Shown: positions 47,001 through 57,198, counted from the first letter of the stretch. The stretch: 64,000 nt of DNA from Gnetum montanum (GCA_015680685.1 MNCI01004725.1:1-64000); one strand, 5' to 3'. Translations and numbers: made by a program. Notes: generated by a model not told the origin, from the letters alone.

Positions 47001-50000
47001 ACTTGACCGGGCGCACGAGCACAGTGCCCGGCAATGGCTTAGGGGGGGGCGCTGCCCATACAGCCTCTTGGGCATTAGTTGTGAGAGCTCCTAGGGGGAA
47101 CTTAGGCAACACATCAGACACACGTCGGCAAAGTTCCATCCGGATGCGGGGGACTCATCGGCTGGCCGGCGCAGGAGAGAGGCTGCTATGCAGGGCATCC
47201 AACAAGCGGCGAACTTCATGGACACCGAAGAGCACCGCAATACCCTGGACTTGCTACATGAGCTTGAACGGCCTCAGTGTGCCTGTCGCCATTTGCCCAC
47301 TCGCCCCTAAGGCCACCCGTTGTTGGGGGTGNTTAAAAAGATTGCAAAACAAGGTGCACACACAAAAAAAAAAGCTTCAATTTTATTGGAAAACATTAAA
47401 GGTGACGTGTAATGAAGCAAAATACCAGCATGTAACTATTGTCACATCCATGATAATATTAATTAGTAGAGTAAGAATCAGGTCACATCACCTTTGAGTT
47501 GAAACTAGAAAATATGATAATACACAATATGAGAATAGAGTATGCCTATTGTGCCTACTACAAGTGGTAGAAGATGAGCAACGTGCATTTTTAAACTATT
47601 GCAAAAATGATTCCTTAAAAAGAAAATTGCAAATCTTAAGTCAAACTTTGTTTAAGCTTTTTAGGCTACCAACGTTGGTTCTAGCCAATTATCTATAAAA
47701 AGTGTTCAAATTACATGAATATTGTACACATCTATTACACTTGAGATTTATTACTATAAATGTATTTTGTCTATACTAATTTGTCTAGCAGATGTTGTGG
47801 GTCTACATAAATGCAATTAAACTTTAATTTCAGTTTTCAATTCCACCCACATTGTGTTGTAGTCAATGCCTAGTTTAGTATCCATTAGGAGAAAAGGGTC
47901 CTAGAAATGAGTGCCCCATATATCAAATGGCTTGCCCACCAACATATGATATAAAGGCATTTCATTTCTTTTAGGTATATCCTACCCTTTAACATCTGTC
48001 ATAAGCATGGGCATCCTCAAATATTGTCCGCCAAGAAAAAATCCCCCAGCTAAAATATCAGGGCTGCCTTTCCCCATCTTAATGAAACTCTCGAACTCCA
48101 TGAGAAATATTAAAAGTCTCAGGTTGTTCCCATTCTACAATACACCTTCTTAATAATATCATCCTTGAAGATTTTATTAGAAAAAAAAGACCTTATTGCA
48201 AATAATTCATTAGAGTTCCATAATCCTTATTTCAAGAAGAGGACGGAACATTTAATTACATACAACAGTGGTATGGATAAAACACAAATTGATTATTTCT
48301 TACTGCACAAAAGAGACTGGGCCATGTGGAAAGACTGCAAAGTCATACTTGGAGAGTGCCTTGCAACTCAACATCAACTAACGATCATGGATTTAGCTAT
48401 ACAGAGCTTTAAAGGTAGCATAGAAAAAGGGACTAAATGCATAAAATGGTGGAATTTGAAGAAAGATTAAAGCATCTTATTCAAAGAACACTTGCCTCAC
48501 AAAGGAACTTGGAATTAAGGTTGCTCTGCTAATTTAATGTGGGGCCAACTAGAAATTTGCATTTAAAAAATTGGAAAGAACATTTTGGGTGAAATAAAAG
48601 GCAAAAAATACATCCTAAAGGAGACATGGTGGTAGAGTGATGAAGTGCAACACGCTATCCAAAATAAGAGAAAAATGCTTTAAAAAAATAGCAACAAAGC
48701 ACTAGCCAAGAAAACAGGCTGATATACAAAATACAAAGAAGGAGGCAACCATAGCAGTAGCCAAAGCCAGACATAAGGCCTTGGATAGCTTTTATGAGAA
48801 ATTAGGAACAAAGGAACGAGAAAAATCTATTTATGAATTAGCATAATATGAAACAAGAAATGTAAGGACATTGATCATGTCAAATGCATCAAGGAAGCAA
48901 ATGAAAGAACTTTGGTAAAAGATAATGATATTTTGGATAGGTGGAAAATTTATTTTCAAAAATTAATAAATGAAGAATTTCCAAGAGAAGAGATCCAAGA
49001 AGAAGAACCAAATTTTGGTTTGGTTAATGAACTTTGCTTCTCTGAGGTCAAGATAGCCTTATCAAAGATGAAAAATGGAAAAGCTATTGGACCAAATAAC
49101 ATTCCTATAGAAGCTTGGAAAGCATTGGAAGATACAGGAGTTTCTTTGCTGATACAATTATTTAACAAAATTTTGAAGGATGGAGAAATACCCAACAATT
49201 GGAGAAAAAGATTTGTTGTTCCCATTTATAAAAATAAAGGAGATGTATAAAATTGTGCAAACTATAGAGGGATCAAGTTAATGAGCCATACTATGAAGCT
49301 TTGGGAGAGAGTGATAGAGCAACGTCTCAAACTTGAATCAACAATCTCAAAAAATTAATTTGGATTTATGCCAGGGAGATCTACTATAGAGGCTATTTTT
49401 TTGATATGACAACTAATGGAGAAGTTCAAAAAACATAGAAAAAATCTACATATGATCTTCATTGATTTGGAAAACAAATATGAGTGTGTCTAGAGATATA
49501 ATTTGGCAGGCCTTGCGAAGGGAAAACATCCCTGATAAATATATTAAAGTGATTCAAAACATGTATGAAGGAGCTACCACTAAAATTAGAACAACCTATG
49601 GAATAGCATCAGTCACAATAAGTCTACATTAAGGGTCTACACTTAGCCCATACTTATTTGCTATTATTATGGATGAATTAACAAAGGAATACAAGATGAA
49701 ATCCCTTGGTGTATGCTATTTGTAGATAATCTTGTGTTAGTGGATACATCTCAAGAAAATATTGCTACTAAAATGGAGAAGTAGAGACATGCCATAGAAT
49801 CAAAAGGCTTAAAAATTAGCAAAAGTAAGACAGAATATATGGAATGCAATTTTAATGACAACATAAACAATGGAGAAATAGAAGTGACTATTCAAGGCAA
49901 AAAAAGTCCCTCACTACAAATAGTTTCAATACCTAGGATCAATCCTCCAATCAAATGGTGAAATTCATAAACATATCAGAAATAAAATTGTGGCAGAATG

Positions 50001-53000
50001 GTCAAAATGAAGANTACAACTCTTAATGATGGGTCACAACTATTCAGAAGGATAAAAGAAGAGGACAACTATGGTATAGACGATATAAAAAAGGTATAAA
50101 GCAACATGGAAAATATGCATTTCAAAAGGCAGAGATTTGATCAAGGACAATTATGGCAAAAAGAACATAGGTTGGAATCAATTCCAAAGATGAACCATCA
50201 CCAGTTTCAGTACCAATTATGTGATGTTATGAACTTCTGGTAAATGAAAACAAACAAATTTCAGGAAAGGGAGATGTGAATACACAAACTCATGACAACC
50301 AAAGCATCATCAAAGTCAAGGTATGTGAGATAGTAAAAGTTATACTATCTAAACAAATTATAATAAGCTGCCATTTACTGAATAAAAAGTTTGAATAGAA
50401 TGGTCATCTATGGTAGCAATTCTAACCATATATAACAGCAGAGTTGCTATTTGGAGAACCAATATGGGAGATATGAAATGAGTGGGTTGACTAAGTTATC
50501 AAAAGATTCATCTAGCAACCTAGGAAATAGTCTTGTAAGAAAGTATGAAGGTTAGATCAAACAATAAAGAATCTGATGTTTGCTATGTACAATTTAAAGT
50601 GCAATACATAAAAGCAAAGATGAATAAATGAATAAAACTAATATTAGTTCCATGTATGTTATCTATGGAACTAAAAGTCAGTTGTAATATAAACAAAACA
50701 ATCTAAGTTTCCATAATAACTTCCTAAATTTGTTTCCTTCTTGGTTTCATCATTTTCATATCGGATGAAATCTCACCGCTGCCCCTACTCTTCATAATAT
50801 TTATTAACATTCTGCAAAAACAGGTATAATTCCTTGGCTGACCAGTGCTGGGGCATTCTTAAAGTTGCTAATTAGTCAGCTATATTAGCATACCACAGGT
50901 CCTTCATTCTAACTTGGACCTTGCATAGTTTTTCATTCTGAAACTCATCATTCAAAATGTTTGTCTTCTCCTTGGATTTCTAAATGAGAAATATTATCAG
51001 CCATTGCATTTTCCATACCACTTTTATCTAAATTTGCAAGTCAATTTCTTGGAGCAGTAAACTGTTGGACTAGATAGCAATGCCAACAATATTAGCCACT
51101 AAGCCTTTCTAGAAGTTTCTAGGTGATTGCAGAATATGTCTAAGTTCAATCACTGGCTTAGTTTGAAAGGACCCACATGTGTATATGAGATAACAGGTAA
51201 AGGAATTGACTCCTGACCATTGGTAAAGGCTTGGGACTTACTTTTAGTTTCTTATCTTTCATCATGTTTTTGGATGTGTGGTTGGTTTTTTTCCATTGTA
51301 CTCATTTTTGTTTGTGATCATAGAATCTATTATTGTTAATGGGCCCTAACATAAACACGAGATCATAACCTAAAGATTTTCTACCATTTTTTATGGCTAA
51401 TAAGATACTGAGTGATCAGTATAAACCTTGTTTTATATCCTGCCAAATAATGCCGAAATTTATCTAATGCAAATGCAATAACTAATACTATGCTTTTTTT
51501 TGTTGTGGTGACATTAATTTGAGCTGAAATCTGATAAACTAATTTAAATACATTTTAAAAATAGAAACATTACATAAACATAGAAAAGTAATATCATGGT
51601 ATTTTAAGAGCATTAAGATAGCTTTTGTTTAACCTAAACACAAAAAGACAGATATTTGAAATGTTATAATATGTTCATCTTTTTATGATCTAATTTTGTT
51701 GTTCTTAGCCAGTGTATGGAATTCATGCTCAAACATGGTTCTAGAGGTTTTTCTTCAATTTTAATAAATTTTACGCAAGTTACAAATTATTATCTTGGTC
51801 CTAAAGAACTATCATATCATTTTTCTAATAACGTATTACTTTGCAATAAGGTGAGTAACATCTGTTTCATGGCTTGATAACGAATTTGATAAGGCAATGA
51901 TTTTTTTTCATAGCTAATAATACAGTTTAGCATCATGTTAACTAATCAATTCTAATAGATTGGATTGAAACTTTCTTGATCCTTTTTTTCTTTTTTTGGC
52001 ACAGTATTTCAATGTGAGGGTTGTAAAGCAATGCTCTCTCATGAGTTCTACTTTCAAGGTGAAACTCATGGAGTATGGTTTAGTGAACCTTATCTGGCCA
52101 AACATGTTATGTGACTAGGTAAATAAAAATTGAAATAGAAGACTGATATACATTAAGAGACGGATTGTGGAGTATATATGGTTCCAATAAAGGAACATCA
52201 CCAATTTTGATCCCTGACAAAGGCTGACATAATTAGTCTATTTTGAAAAATAACATCTAGTTGAGCAATTTAGCAACCCATACAGCTATAGCTATTGTTT
52301 TATCACTAATATTGCATCAGCTGTTCAATAACATCAACCAAGAAAGACTGCTTTCAGCAACCATTCAAAAGCATTTCAATCAAGTGGCAAAAAGAATCCA
52401 AAAAATAATGAAATTCCTTCTTCAATCTATAAAAAAATACTGCTCACCTCATAGCCATGCATCGCAATCTTCTCCGCACAAGCCTTGGATTTAGACTGCA
52501 AAACATGCATGTCATGTTATTATATGATTCTTATTTCAAATAACTACAAACTATAATCATTTGATAAATTCATGGGTGAATTAAAGATAAATGTTAAATA
52601 AAATAGTGTGGTTTCCACCAAGTTCCAAAGTCAATATAGTTTCATTTAGGGATCAACAGTCTTAAAAAACCACTGATGCCTTCTAAAACCGTTTATTATC
52701 CGAACCATTGAATAATATACAGAACCAAACCAAGTTGAGTTGGTGCCAGACTGTCAAGTTGAGGTATCAATGCTGAAAGGAAAAGATCACCAACTTATGC
52801 TGCTGCCAAACAAAACTTAAAAGAATCACCACTAGACTGCAATGCTTGGATGTCAATAGTTTTTTATACTGCTTTTGCATTTGATTAATGCATGATAAAT
52901 TATTTAGACATAGATAAAGTAGAGATTTAAGGGAAATGGAATGCAAAGAGAACGTAGAGTTCAAAGAGATTGAAAAGTACACAATGAATGGCATCCAAAT

Positions 53001-54780
53001 GTTATTTGTGCCAATTCAAGGTCTACGGGACTTGGTAAACCAAGATGTTTGATAGCTATAACTTAACAGGATAAACATTATTTGAATAGTTGAGAAAATG
53101 AACCGTAGACATAGAACTTCACGGTTATAATATATTAATAAATGTTTTTACTGTACTGCATAGAGGCATGGTAAAAAAAATATGTCTGTGGACTCTGGCA
53201 TCATGTAAACAGCCAGCCATAGAAACTGAAATTGAAATTTTTTATATCCGAAAAGCCTCTTGGACAGTAAAAATGTACATGATATGAATTTTGAAAACAT
53301 CATTAAGAAGATTACTAAGTGTTCTTGCTAACATTTGGAACAAATCAACCAAATTTGCAATTGTAATATCCCACATAGATCATCATTAAGAAAATTATCA
53401 TCATCAAGTCAGTTGTCAACCTTAATGAGTTAGCCCATGGTGTTGGGATAAAGGCACTATGATAGTAAGTAAAATGGTAAAAACACAAATGCATCATATA
53501 TTAATAAACTAAAACTTATATGTGTGAGAAGGACTTAAACATCATCGTTAGTCATCACAAACTGTTTCCTACAACCTATGCACACAAGTGTGCACACTAT
53601 GACATTGAGAATGTTCCTCCCTTTATACCAACTTAGGAAATGTCTCACATCTTAGCCATATGTCTATTAGTTAAGTTTTAATAACTATGATTAGTTATCA
53701 CGTAAACCCTGGTGGTTATACATCTTTAACCAAGAATGTGATACACTTGACAATTTGTGGTATGATCTCAAATTTATTTTCTAATAAGATGGTCAACCAT
53801 TCAATCCATTCTATAGATGTTCACACTTACACAATTGAAAGCATCTAGAACACAATGAAATCCTTCCTACCTTGGTTTGGACAGGTAAAGAGCTACAGAA
53901 TTCATACTCATTCCAGTAAGGACGATGCATTTTACATTTTCATAAAGTATGTATTGCATTATGGAGAATGAGAAGCATGGTAGAGACAATTTTCCTTGTA
54001 GCTAATGATTTGTTCTATTCACAACTACCTTATCCTTTTCAGTTTGTACTTGTTCTTGTTTCATGACTTATGACAATAATGTTTGCTAAATTTGCCACTA
54101 TTTGTATGTTGCTAAATCCTTCTGCATGTTGCAAAGGCTCAGTTCCCTGGCCCTGGCAAATGCCTAATACAGCTTTCAATTTCAATTTTAGTTTTTCATA
54201 TTTCTATAAATCTTTTTCATTTTTTTGTTTCTTAACAGATATCCATCCGTTTTCAATGATGCCAATGGTATAACAGAAATTGTTCACTGTATAAAGTAAC
54301 AATATGTTGTTCTTTTATGGAAATATTGATGTTCACTGCGCTGCACTTTAGCTCATTTCCTTTCAGCATAACTTTTTGCAATTTTTCTCCATGTTTGCTA
54401 AATTTGCATTTATGCATAAGTGATTTAGATTACTTAACTGAATCTGGTAGGAGGCGGGCAAATTTGTAAAACTACTAATCCTTTAAAGTGAACCTGCCAC
54501 AAACTATCTCAAAATCATAGCTACAATTGCCATAGTGTAACGAGGTTAGAATACAATTCACAAGCAAACAAGAGCTTGATTTTAACAAACAACTTATTAC
54601 GGAGTCAAATTAGGAAATATAAGTATACGCTTGAAAATGTCGTAAACTAAAAATAGTTATAGTTTCCACCTTACAGGAAATACGACTTCTAAGTTTGTGG
54701 CTTCTTTCGGAATAGACTTGAAAATCGTCTCGGATGGCTGCAAACGATCCAGCAACGAATTACCTAACGAATTACCTAAC
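34941..54780 (-). CDS. Mit_KHE1-type plant protein gene (partial, split)
   Basis: Four exons join in phase on the minus strand: 54780-54670, 52495-52448, 37569-37500 and 35012-34941. The product runs LLDRLQPSETIFKSIPKE, NLEVVFPVSLNPRLVRRRLR, AIYHRRYMYISMGFLPITAL, VLPLPNIFLLWNLFRAHSHW. This order and wording match plant proteins of the mitochondrial K+/H+-exchange-related family (Mit_KHE1); family recall, not a search. FLPITALFSVLPLPNIFLLW is hydrophobic enough for a membrane segment. Introns are 2.2, 14.9 and 2.5 kb. The 5' end is unclear: a donor at 54959 would give the right phase, but the matching frame has a stop shortly upstream. No 3' exon was recognised between 34940 and 30730. Confidence 0.75.
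35020..37490. other. Intron sequence of the Mit_KHE1-type gene
   Basis: Between exons d and c. It has a GGGAACG/CCCGGGAA-rich patch at 35110-35230, echoed at 35525-35595, and a family 2 SINE at 36735-36905. No coding is supported. Confidence 0.5.
36735..36905 (-). mobile_element. tRNA-derived SINE, family 2
   Basis: The reverse complement reads ACTGATGGTAAGGTGCTTGT (box A-like), GGGTTTGAGC (box B-like), then GGCACAGCCACTC and a tail with GGTAGGATGAGCAT. The second half matches 1830-1915 on the plus strand. Confidence 0.6.
37500..37569 (-). CDS. Mit_KHE1-type gene exon c
   Basis: A 70-bp exon between TTCTCCCAG and GTGAGT. It completes a Ser codon and adds 23 codons, GAIYHRRYMYISMGFLPITA then LFS. 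It lies 14.9 kb downstream of exon b, beyond two copies of the J-domain LINE. Confidence 0.8.
37870..39409 (+). pseudogene. LINE copy C RT and zf-RVT (decayed)
   Basis: Several stops and frameshifts separate blocks that together give L1-clade RT motifs A (DITKAY), B (GSQQGDPLS) and C (YADD), the YLGIPL block, and the zinc knuckle ending CQCLYVHDTWQLL. The frame stops where the nested insertion begins. Confidence 0.8.
39410..39934 (-). mobile_element. 5'-truncated LINE 3' UTR (copy E) nested in copy C
   Basis: Poly-A tail (plus-strand T-run 39412-39434) followed by the family 3' tail (reverse of GAAATGTTCGGGATCATATTAC) and G-rich 3' UTR. The insertion is flanked by an 11-bp direct repeat GCATGGGTAGG at 39399-39409 and 39935-39945, a target-site duplication. 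It has no coding part, and copy C coding resumes on the far side. Confidence 0.85.
39677..39914 (-). repeat. Two 119-bp tandem units in LINE 3' UTR
   Basis: The block beginning ATGTGACTTCTTGAAAAAC recurs at 39677 and 39796 with few changes. Each unit contains GGGGCCCA.GGCCTCCTGG, a long G run, AAAAAATGGTC and CGTCGA.AGCCTATGA. Confidence 0.85.
39946..41415 (+). pseudogene. LINE copy C middle domain, coiled coil and degenerate J-domain
   Basis: The 40095-40520 frame reproduces the middle domain (MAPTFEPSCATF, FYHNWQDDATIFQGTRI, GQVPKSALPLIW, DKFFVQSSNSAKLQGTHFAL). The frame then shifts to FFLESLHKKRRGHNSRLI. A coiled coil with TAG/TGA stops follows, then from 41188 PYLLLNINCESPWSTLHWHI and [20 protein letters not shown]. 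The HPD position reads HPH, and sequence between helix II and helix III appears to be missing. Confidence 0.7.
41409..41502. other. Single-N join with duplicated 45-bp ends
   Basis: N at 41455, with GCCCTAGTGTGTCTCTAGGG... ending GGCTGCATGG on both sides. It lies just after the copy C J-domain stop. Confidence 0.9.
41709..44284. other. Intron sequence between LINE copies C and B
   Basis: No clear gene. Tiny hairpin GGATTGGCAAAGCCAATCC at 42397-42415. On the minus strand around 42920-43030, IQEKKCKMISSRSSYDEEFL then DRRVSKMEETM looks protein-like but could not be assigned. Weak tRNA-like words occur near 41893 and 43740. Confidence 0.4.
44285..44695 (+). CDS. LINE copy B: reverse transcriptase N-terminal half
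   Basis: An open frame with L1-clade RT blocks: FRPIGVCNVLIRIFSKLLVN, PKLIGSNQAGFVEGRTLQDQ, and palm motif A LKLDIAKAYDTLSW with the first catalytic Asp. It ends at the N gap. Translation begins mid-RT, so the copy is 5'-truncated. Confidence 0.85.
44696..45284. other. 589-base assembly gap
   Basis: A run of N inside the RT of LINE copy B. Given the intact frame on both sides, it should contain the RT palm with YADD and the connection to the zf-RVT region. Long frames drawn across it are not evidence of coding. Confidence 0.95.
45285..46480 (+). CDS. LINE copy B: RT thumb, zf-RVT and middle domain
   Basis: The frame runs from IARPRKTGGLGVTSFEDE through [20 protein letters not shown], the zinc knuckle CPRCETGPETLTHFLHEC, and SWTSLLLWHAWKARNLMVF. 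It then enters the middle domain, broken by one TAG at 46031-46033 exactly where copies A and C have Trp (RCGWA). It continues in the same frame with FFANWHKDRTYFQGRKIRVT, SRQIPRSSLPRLW, VDHFFVQSGNVSKLQGLHFT and [15 protein letters not shown]-run near 46490 shifts the frame. Confidence 0.8.
46590..47310 (+). CDS. LINE copy B: coiled coil plus J-domain
   Basis: After the G-run shift, the frame carries an Ala/Glu/Arg-rich coiled coil (AEQAAAAAAREAERQEWEAK and onward) with one TGA near 46831. The J-domain follows at about 47052-47260: PYSLLGISCESS, a TAG in place of the Trp seen in copy A, GELRQHIRHTSAKFHPDAG with HPD at 47137-47145, then [20 protein letters not shown]. Differences from copy A fall mostly outside the J-domain landmarks, which suggests the fold was kept while both lineages were active. 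Confidence 0.78.
48165..50013 (+). mobile_element. RTE-type LINE (endonuclease tail and RT)
   Basis: Residues TYNSGMDKTQIDYFLLHKRD, DCKVILGECLATQHQLTIMD are the endonuclease C-terminus of plant RTE elements. The frame 48912-49250 carries the RT start: SKMKNGKAIGPNNIPIEAWK and IPNNWRKRFVVPIYKNKGDV. Later frames give NYRGIKLMSHTMKLWERVIE, HMIFIDLEN, and CMLFVDNLVLVDTSQENIAT (motif C as FVDN). The element ends at the N at 50014. It lies in the 14.9-kb Mit_KHE1-gene intron. Confidence 0.8.
48912..49250 (+). pseudogene. RTE reverse transcriptase N-terminal frame
   Basis: 112 open codons from the thumb-side linker to the RT fingers, with KAIGPNNIPIEAWK (motif 0/1) and IPNNWRKRFVVPIYKNKGD. It ends at TAA where related elements read a sense codon before NCANYRGIKL. 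Confidence 0.75.
50015..52447. other. Intron sequence, no feature
   Basis: After the N at 50014, AT-rich sequence up to exon b of the Mit_KHE1-type gene. Nothing recognisable. Confidence 0.5.
52448..52495 (-). CDS. Mit_KHE1-type gene exon b
   Basis: A 48-bp exon between TGTTTTGCAG and GTGAGC encodes LNPRLVRRRLRCMAM with split Ser codons at both ends. NPRLVRRRLR is a strong landmark of the plant family. Confidence 0.8.
54670..54780 (-). CDS. Mit_KHE1-type gene exon a
   Basis: A 111-bp exon from an ATTTCCAG acceptor to an AAG/GTGGAA donor; one base plus 36 codons plus AG. It starts with a duplicated LGNS LGNS, reflecting a small tandem DNA duplication. A second possible acceptor (TTTGCAG before PSETIF) would omit this part. 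Confidence 0.75.
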
Positions 54781-54930
54781 CTGGAAATGAATGAAGTCGT
54801 AGAACAACTACTTTAATTCATTTACATCTTGCAAGTCAAAAACAATTAAATTGAACTGGAAATGAAAGAAGTCGTAGAACAACTACTTTAAATCATTTAC
54901 ATCTAGCAAGTCAAAAACAATTAAATAAAA
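54780..54930. repeat. 75-bp tandem duplication
   Basis: CTGGAAATGAATGAAGTCGT at 54781 recurs as CTGGAAATGAAAGAAGTCGT at about 54857, followed by near-identical sequence to CAAGTCAAAAACAATTAAAT. It directly abuts the acceptor of Mit_KHE1-gene exon a. Confidence 0.85.
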
Positions 54931-54958
54931 AAAACACGAAAAATAACGAGAATTTTAC

Positions 54959-55330
54959 CTGTAGACTTTATTTTTTATGCTTCCTGGAGATGCCTTCTAT
55001 AGCGCAAGCCAACTCTGTTGCATCTGAAATACCAAAAACTCTCCATTTTCAGAGGAAAAAAAACCGAAATATGAAGCTCACGACGAACTGTTACTCCTAC
55101 TTCTACTCCCTAGGGCAAAAAACTGCTGCTGCCAATGAAAACGAAACGTTGCTTTGCTTGCAATCGTTCAGAAAACGATTCTACTCCCATGCGGTTTTAT
55201 TTGGACGCATATTGCAAAATTACAATCAAACGTTTTCGCTGCATAATCATATTGTCTCGTTTTGTGTCATACGATGCTCTGCTCTAAAAGTTTAAACACA
55301 CTGGAATCTCTTGCTTCGTGTTTGGTGCTC
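54959..55330 (-). other. Candidate 5' exon or leader of the Mit_KHE1-type gene
   Basis: This block is more GC-rich than its surroundings. On the minus strand it holds an ATG at about 55045 starting a 23-codon frame (MESFWYFRCNRV...), followed by a CTACAG/GTAAAA donor at 54959. The frame that joins correctly to exon a ends ASPGSIKNKVY and has a TAG a few codons upstream. It may therefore be a non-coding leader with a short upstream ORF, an exon starting at a CTATAG acceptor, or a broken first exon. Confidence 0.35.
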
Positions 55331-55469
55331 TTTGTTGGACCACTATTTGGTAACGTTTGGCTCTTCCTTCCGGAAAAAAATTTAAAAATACAAAAATAAG
55401 TTAGTGCTTCTTTCTCAAATAACATTTATAGATATAGTTAAGTATATAGATCCCGGTTTAGTTTGCTTT

Positions 55470-55566
55470 GAAAAAAGCCTAGTAGAATTGAAACCATGAC
55501 TTAGAGTCCTTAAATCAAGAGTCTTATCACTACAAGTCTTACCATTACACTGACATCTCATCGTTA
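55470..55566 (-). mobile_element. tRNA-derived SINE family 1, head fragment
   Basis: The reverse complement carries GATGAGATGTCAGTGTAATG, AAGACTTGTAGTGATAAGAC and TGGTTTCAATTC. Confidence 0.55.
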
Positions 55567-55917
55567 GCCTTTGCTGATGGCACCTTGCTTGATGAAGGTA
55601 AATATTGTCTTATTACTACACATTATAATTGTGAAAGTGGTTATATTCTTATGCATAATTTTGTTAAAATAACTATGGAGTGTATTTTATTATTTCTCTT
55701 ACCCCCAAATGTGCAACGATATAATTAATGAATGTATGTTTTTTACTTTTTACTCTAACATGAGTGCAAAGTTTGATTTCCCACTTCCCCCACCCCACCC
55801 CACCTTTTTCTTGGTAAAAACCAAAACTAGATGACCAACTAGATGATTGTATATGTACCTTCAACACAAACTTTCACCATACTTTCTTTAAACATAATGA
55901 TATCTCAAATCAACACA

Positions 55918-56080
55918 ATAAGGTGTTAGCCTCGTGGTACAAGTCTTAGCCTTGTAACCTCAAGTCACAATTCTGATTCTACTAAGTAACACTAAGTTAT
56001 AAAAACTTCTATAAATCTTGGAATGTACCTATGTTTCAATTATTTCAGGTTCCTACACATCCTACTTCCCCCCAAAATCA
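55918..56080 (+). mobile_element. tRNA-derived SINE family 1, near-complete
   Basis: AATAAGGTGTTAGCCTCGTGG head, then AAGTCACAATTCTGATTCTA, ACTAAGTTATAAAAACTTCT, TGTACCTATGTTTCAATTAT and a CCTACTTCCCCCC tail. Confidence 0.65.
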
Positions 56081-56894
56081 ACAACCTCATGGTGGGACAC
56101 TCTTCTCTAGTAGGTTTCATCTACCCTACTATGTGGGTAGGGGTTGTGCTACCAACCCACCTCCCTAACAATAGGTACAACTAAGACATATAGCTAACAC
56201 GATACTTGATGCATTATGACCCTCTCTAATTTTTCCTAAGAATCAAGTTGGCTATATATCTTCATGTACTTATCTAATTGTTTCAAGTTCTAGTACATTT
56301 TCACCATCCCTTATTTATTTTCTTCAACATAGGCATCAAAAACCCAAAACAATTTGACTATAGATACATCCTTCTTCTAGGCCCCTTATTCCTCCCACAT
56401 GGATGTCAAAACTCCACTAATGTTAATCCCAAACCCAAATCAAAAAAAGAGGGGTTAGCATCAAGTTAGCAACTAGTTGTAAAACCATTCCAAGTCTCAT
56501 GGATAAGGGTTTTCTTTTAGATTTTACAAATGTTATGACATTCTTCTAATGTGATGCATAGTAGTCACAACACCCATTTGCTATGGAGAATGGGCAAGGG
56601 CTTGCTAGGGCATCATTCAAAAGTGATGCGCAACATTGTCTCCTTAATGTTGTAGATAGTGAACAAGGGCTCTAACAAAAATTTTGGATTGTAGCCTAGA
56701 ACAAACCAAGCAATAGGAGTTTTCAAAGTGAATATTAATAGTGATTGATACTAGCATGGGTAATATTGACAATCTCACTAGAGAGACATTTGAAATTATT
56801 AATGTCATGAATGGACAAAAAATCATCATTAGCTACCATTAAGAAACAAGATGGGAAGTGAAGAGAGCTCGAAAGTTGGGCAAGAGTTACCAAC

Positions 56895-57050
56895 TTTTCT
56901 ACTCATAAAAGAAAATCATTGAAGATGATATAAAGAAATTGCAAATAAATATATACCTAGTTATTTATAGAGGTAAATGGCAAAAAAGAACTCATGTAGC
57001 CAACCCCATTTTGTTAGAACAAGGGATGATGATGATGATGATGATGATGT
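56895..57050 (+). mobile_element. RTE-type LINE 3' terminus with GAT tail
   Basis: It encodes KWQKRTHVANPILLEQG and ends in (GAT)8 at 57025-57049, as at 11583-12148. Severely 5'-truncated. Confidence 0.75.
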
Positions 57051-57066
57051 ATATCGAAGATACATA

Positions 57067-57198
57067 ATCCCTCTAATAAAGGGGAGACATATAGTCAAGC
57101 TAAAACTTTATAGCTTAACATTACCTACTAGAATAAAACCCTTAAGTGGGAGCTTCCAAATCAATAGTGTTATCACTAAGCTAACACTTCATTGTTTA
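57067..57198 (-). mobile_element. tRNA-derived SINE family 1, copy
   Basis: The reverse complement begins AATGAAGTGTTAGCTTAGTG and shares the ATAAAGTTTTAGCTTGACTA body word with a further diverged copy at about 57350-57485. Confidence 0.55.

Larger units (their letters stand above)
44285..47331 (+). mobile_element. GC-rich LINE with J-domain, copy B
   Basis: A sense copy whose left edge is inside the RT fingers (VGPNLLDAFNVMLARR, RPEHFRPIGVCNV, NQAGFVEGRTLQDQ, LKLDIAKAYDTLSW). A 589-base N gap (44696-45284) removes the palm with the YADD motif. It resumes at GGLGVTSFEDE and continues through zf-RVT (CPRC...ETLTHFLHEC), the middle domain, coiled coil and J-domain, to a stop at 47308-47310. 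The 3' UTR is missing at a single-N join (47332). Only a few in-frame stops and one G-run frameshift are seen, so this copy is fairly young. It lies in the 14.9-kb intron of the Mit_KHE1-type gene, antisense to it. Confidence 0.87.

Noticed and set aside
44260-47345. TSD for LINE copy B (TTAAAAAATTGC / TTAAAAAGATTGC)
   Set aside because: The right word lies beyond a single-N join and the 3' UTR and poly-A are missing, so the junction is not real evidence.
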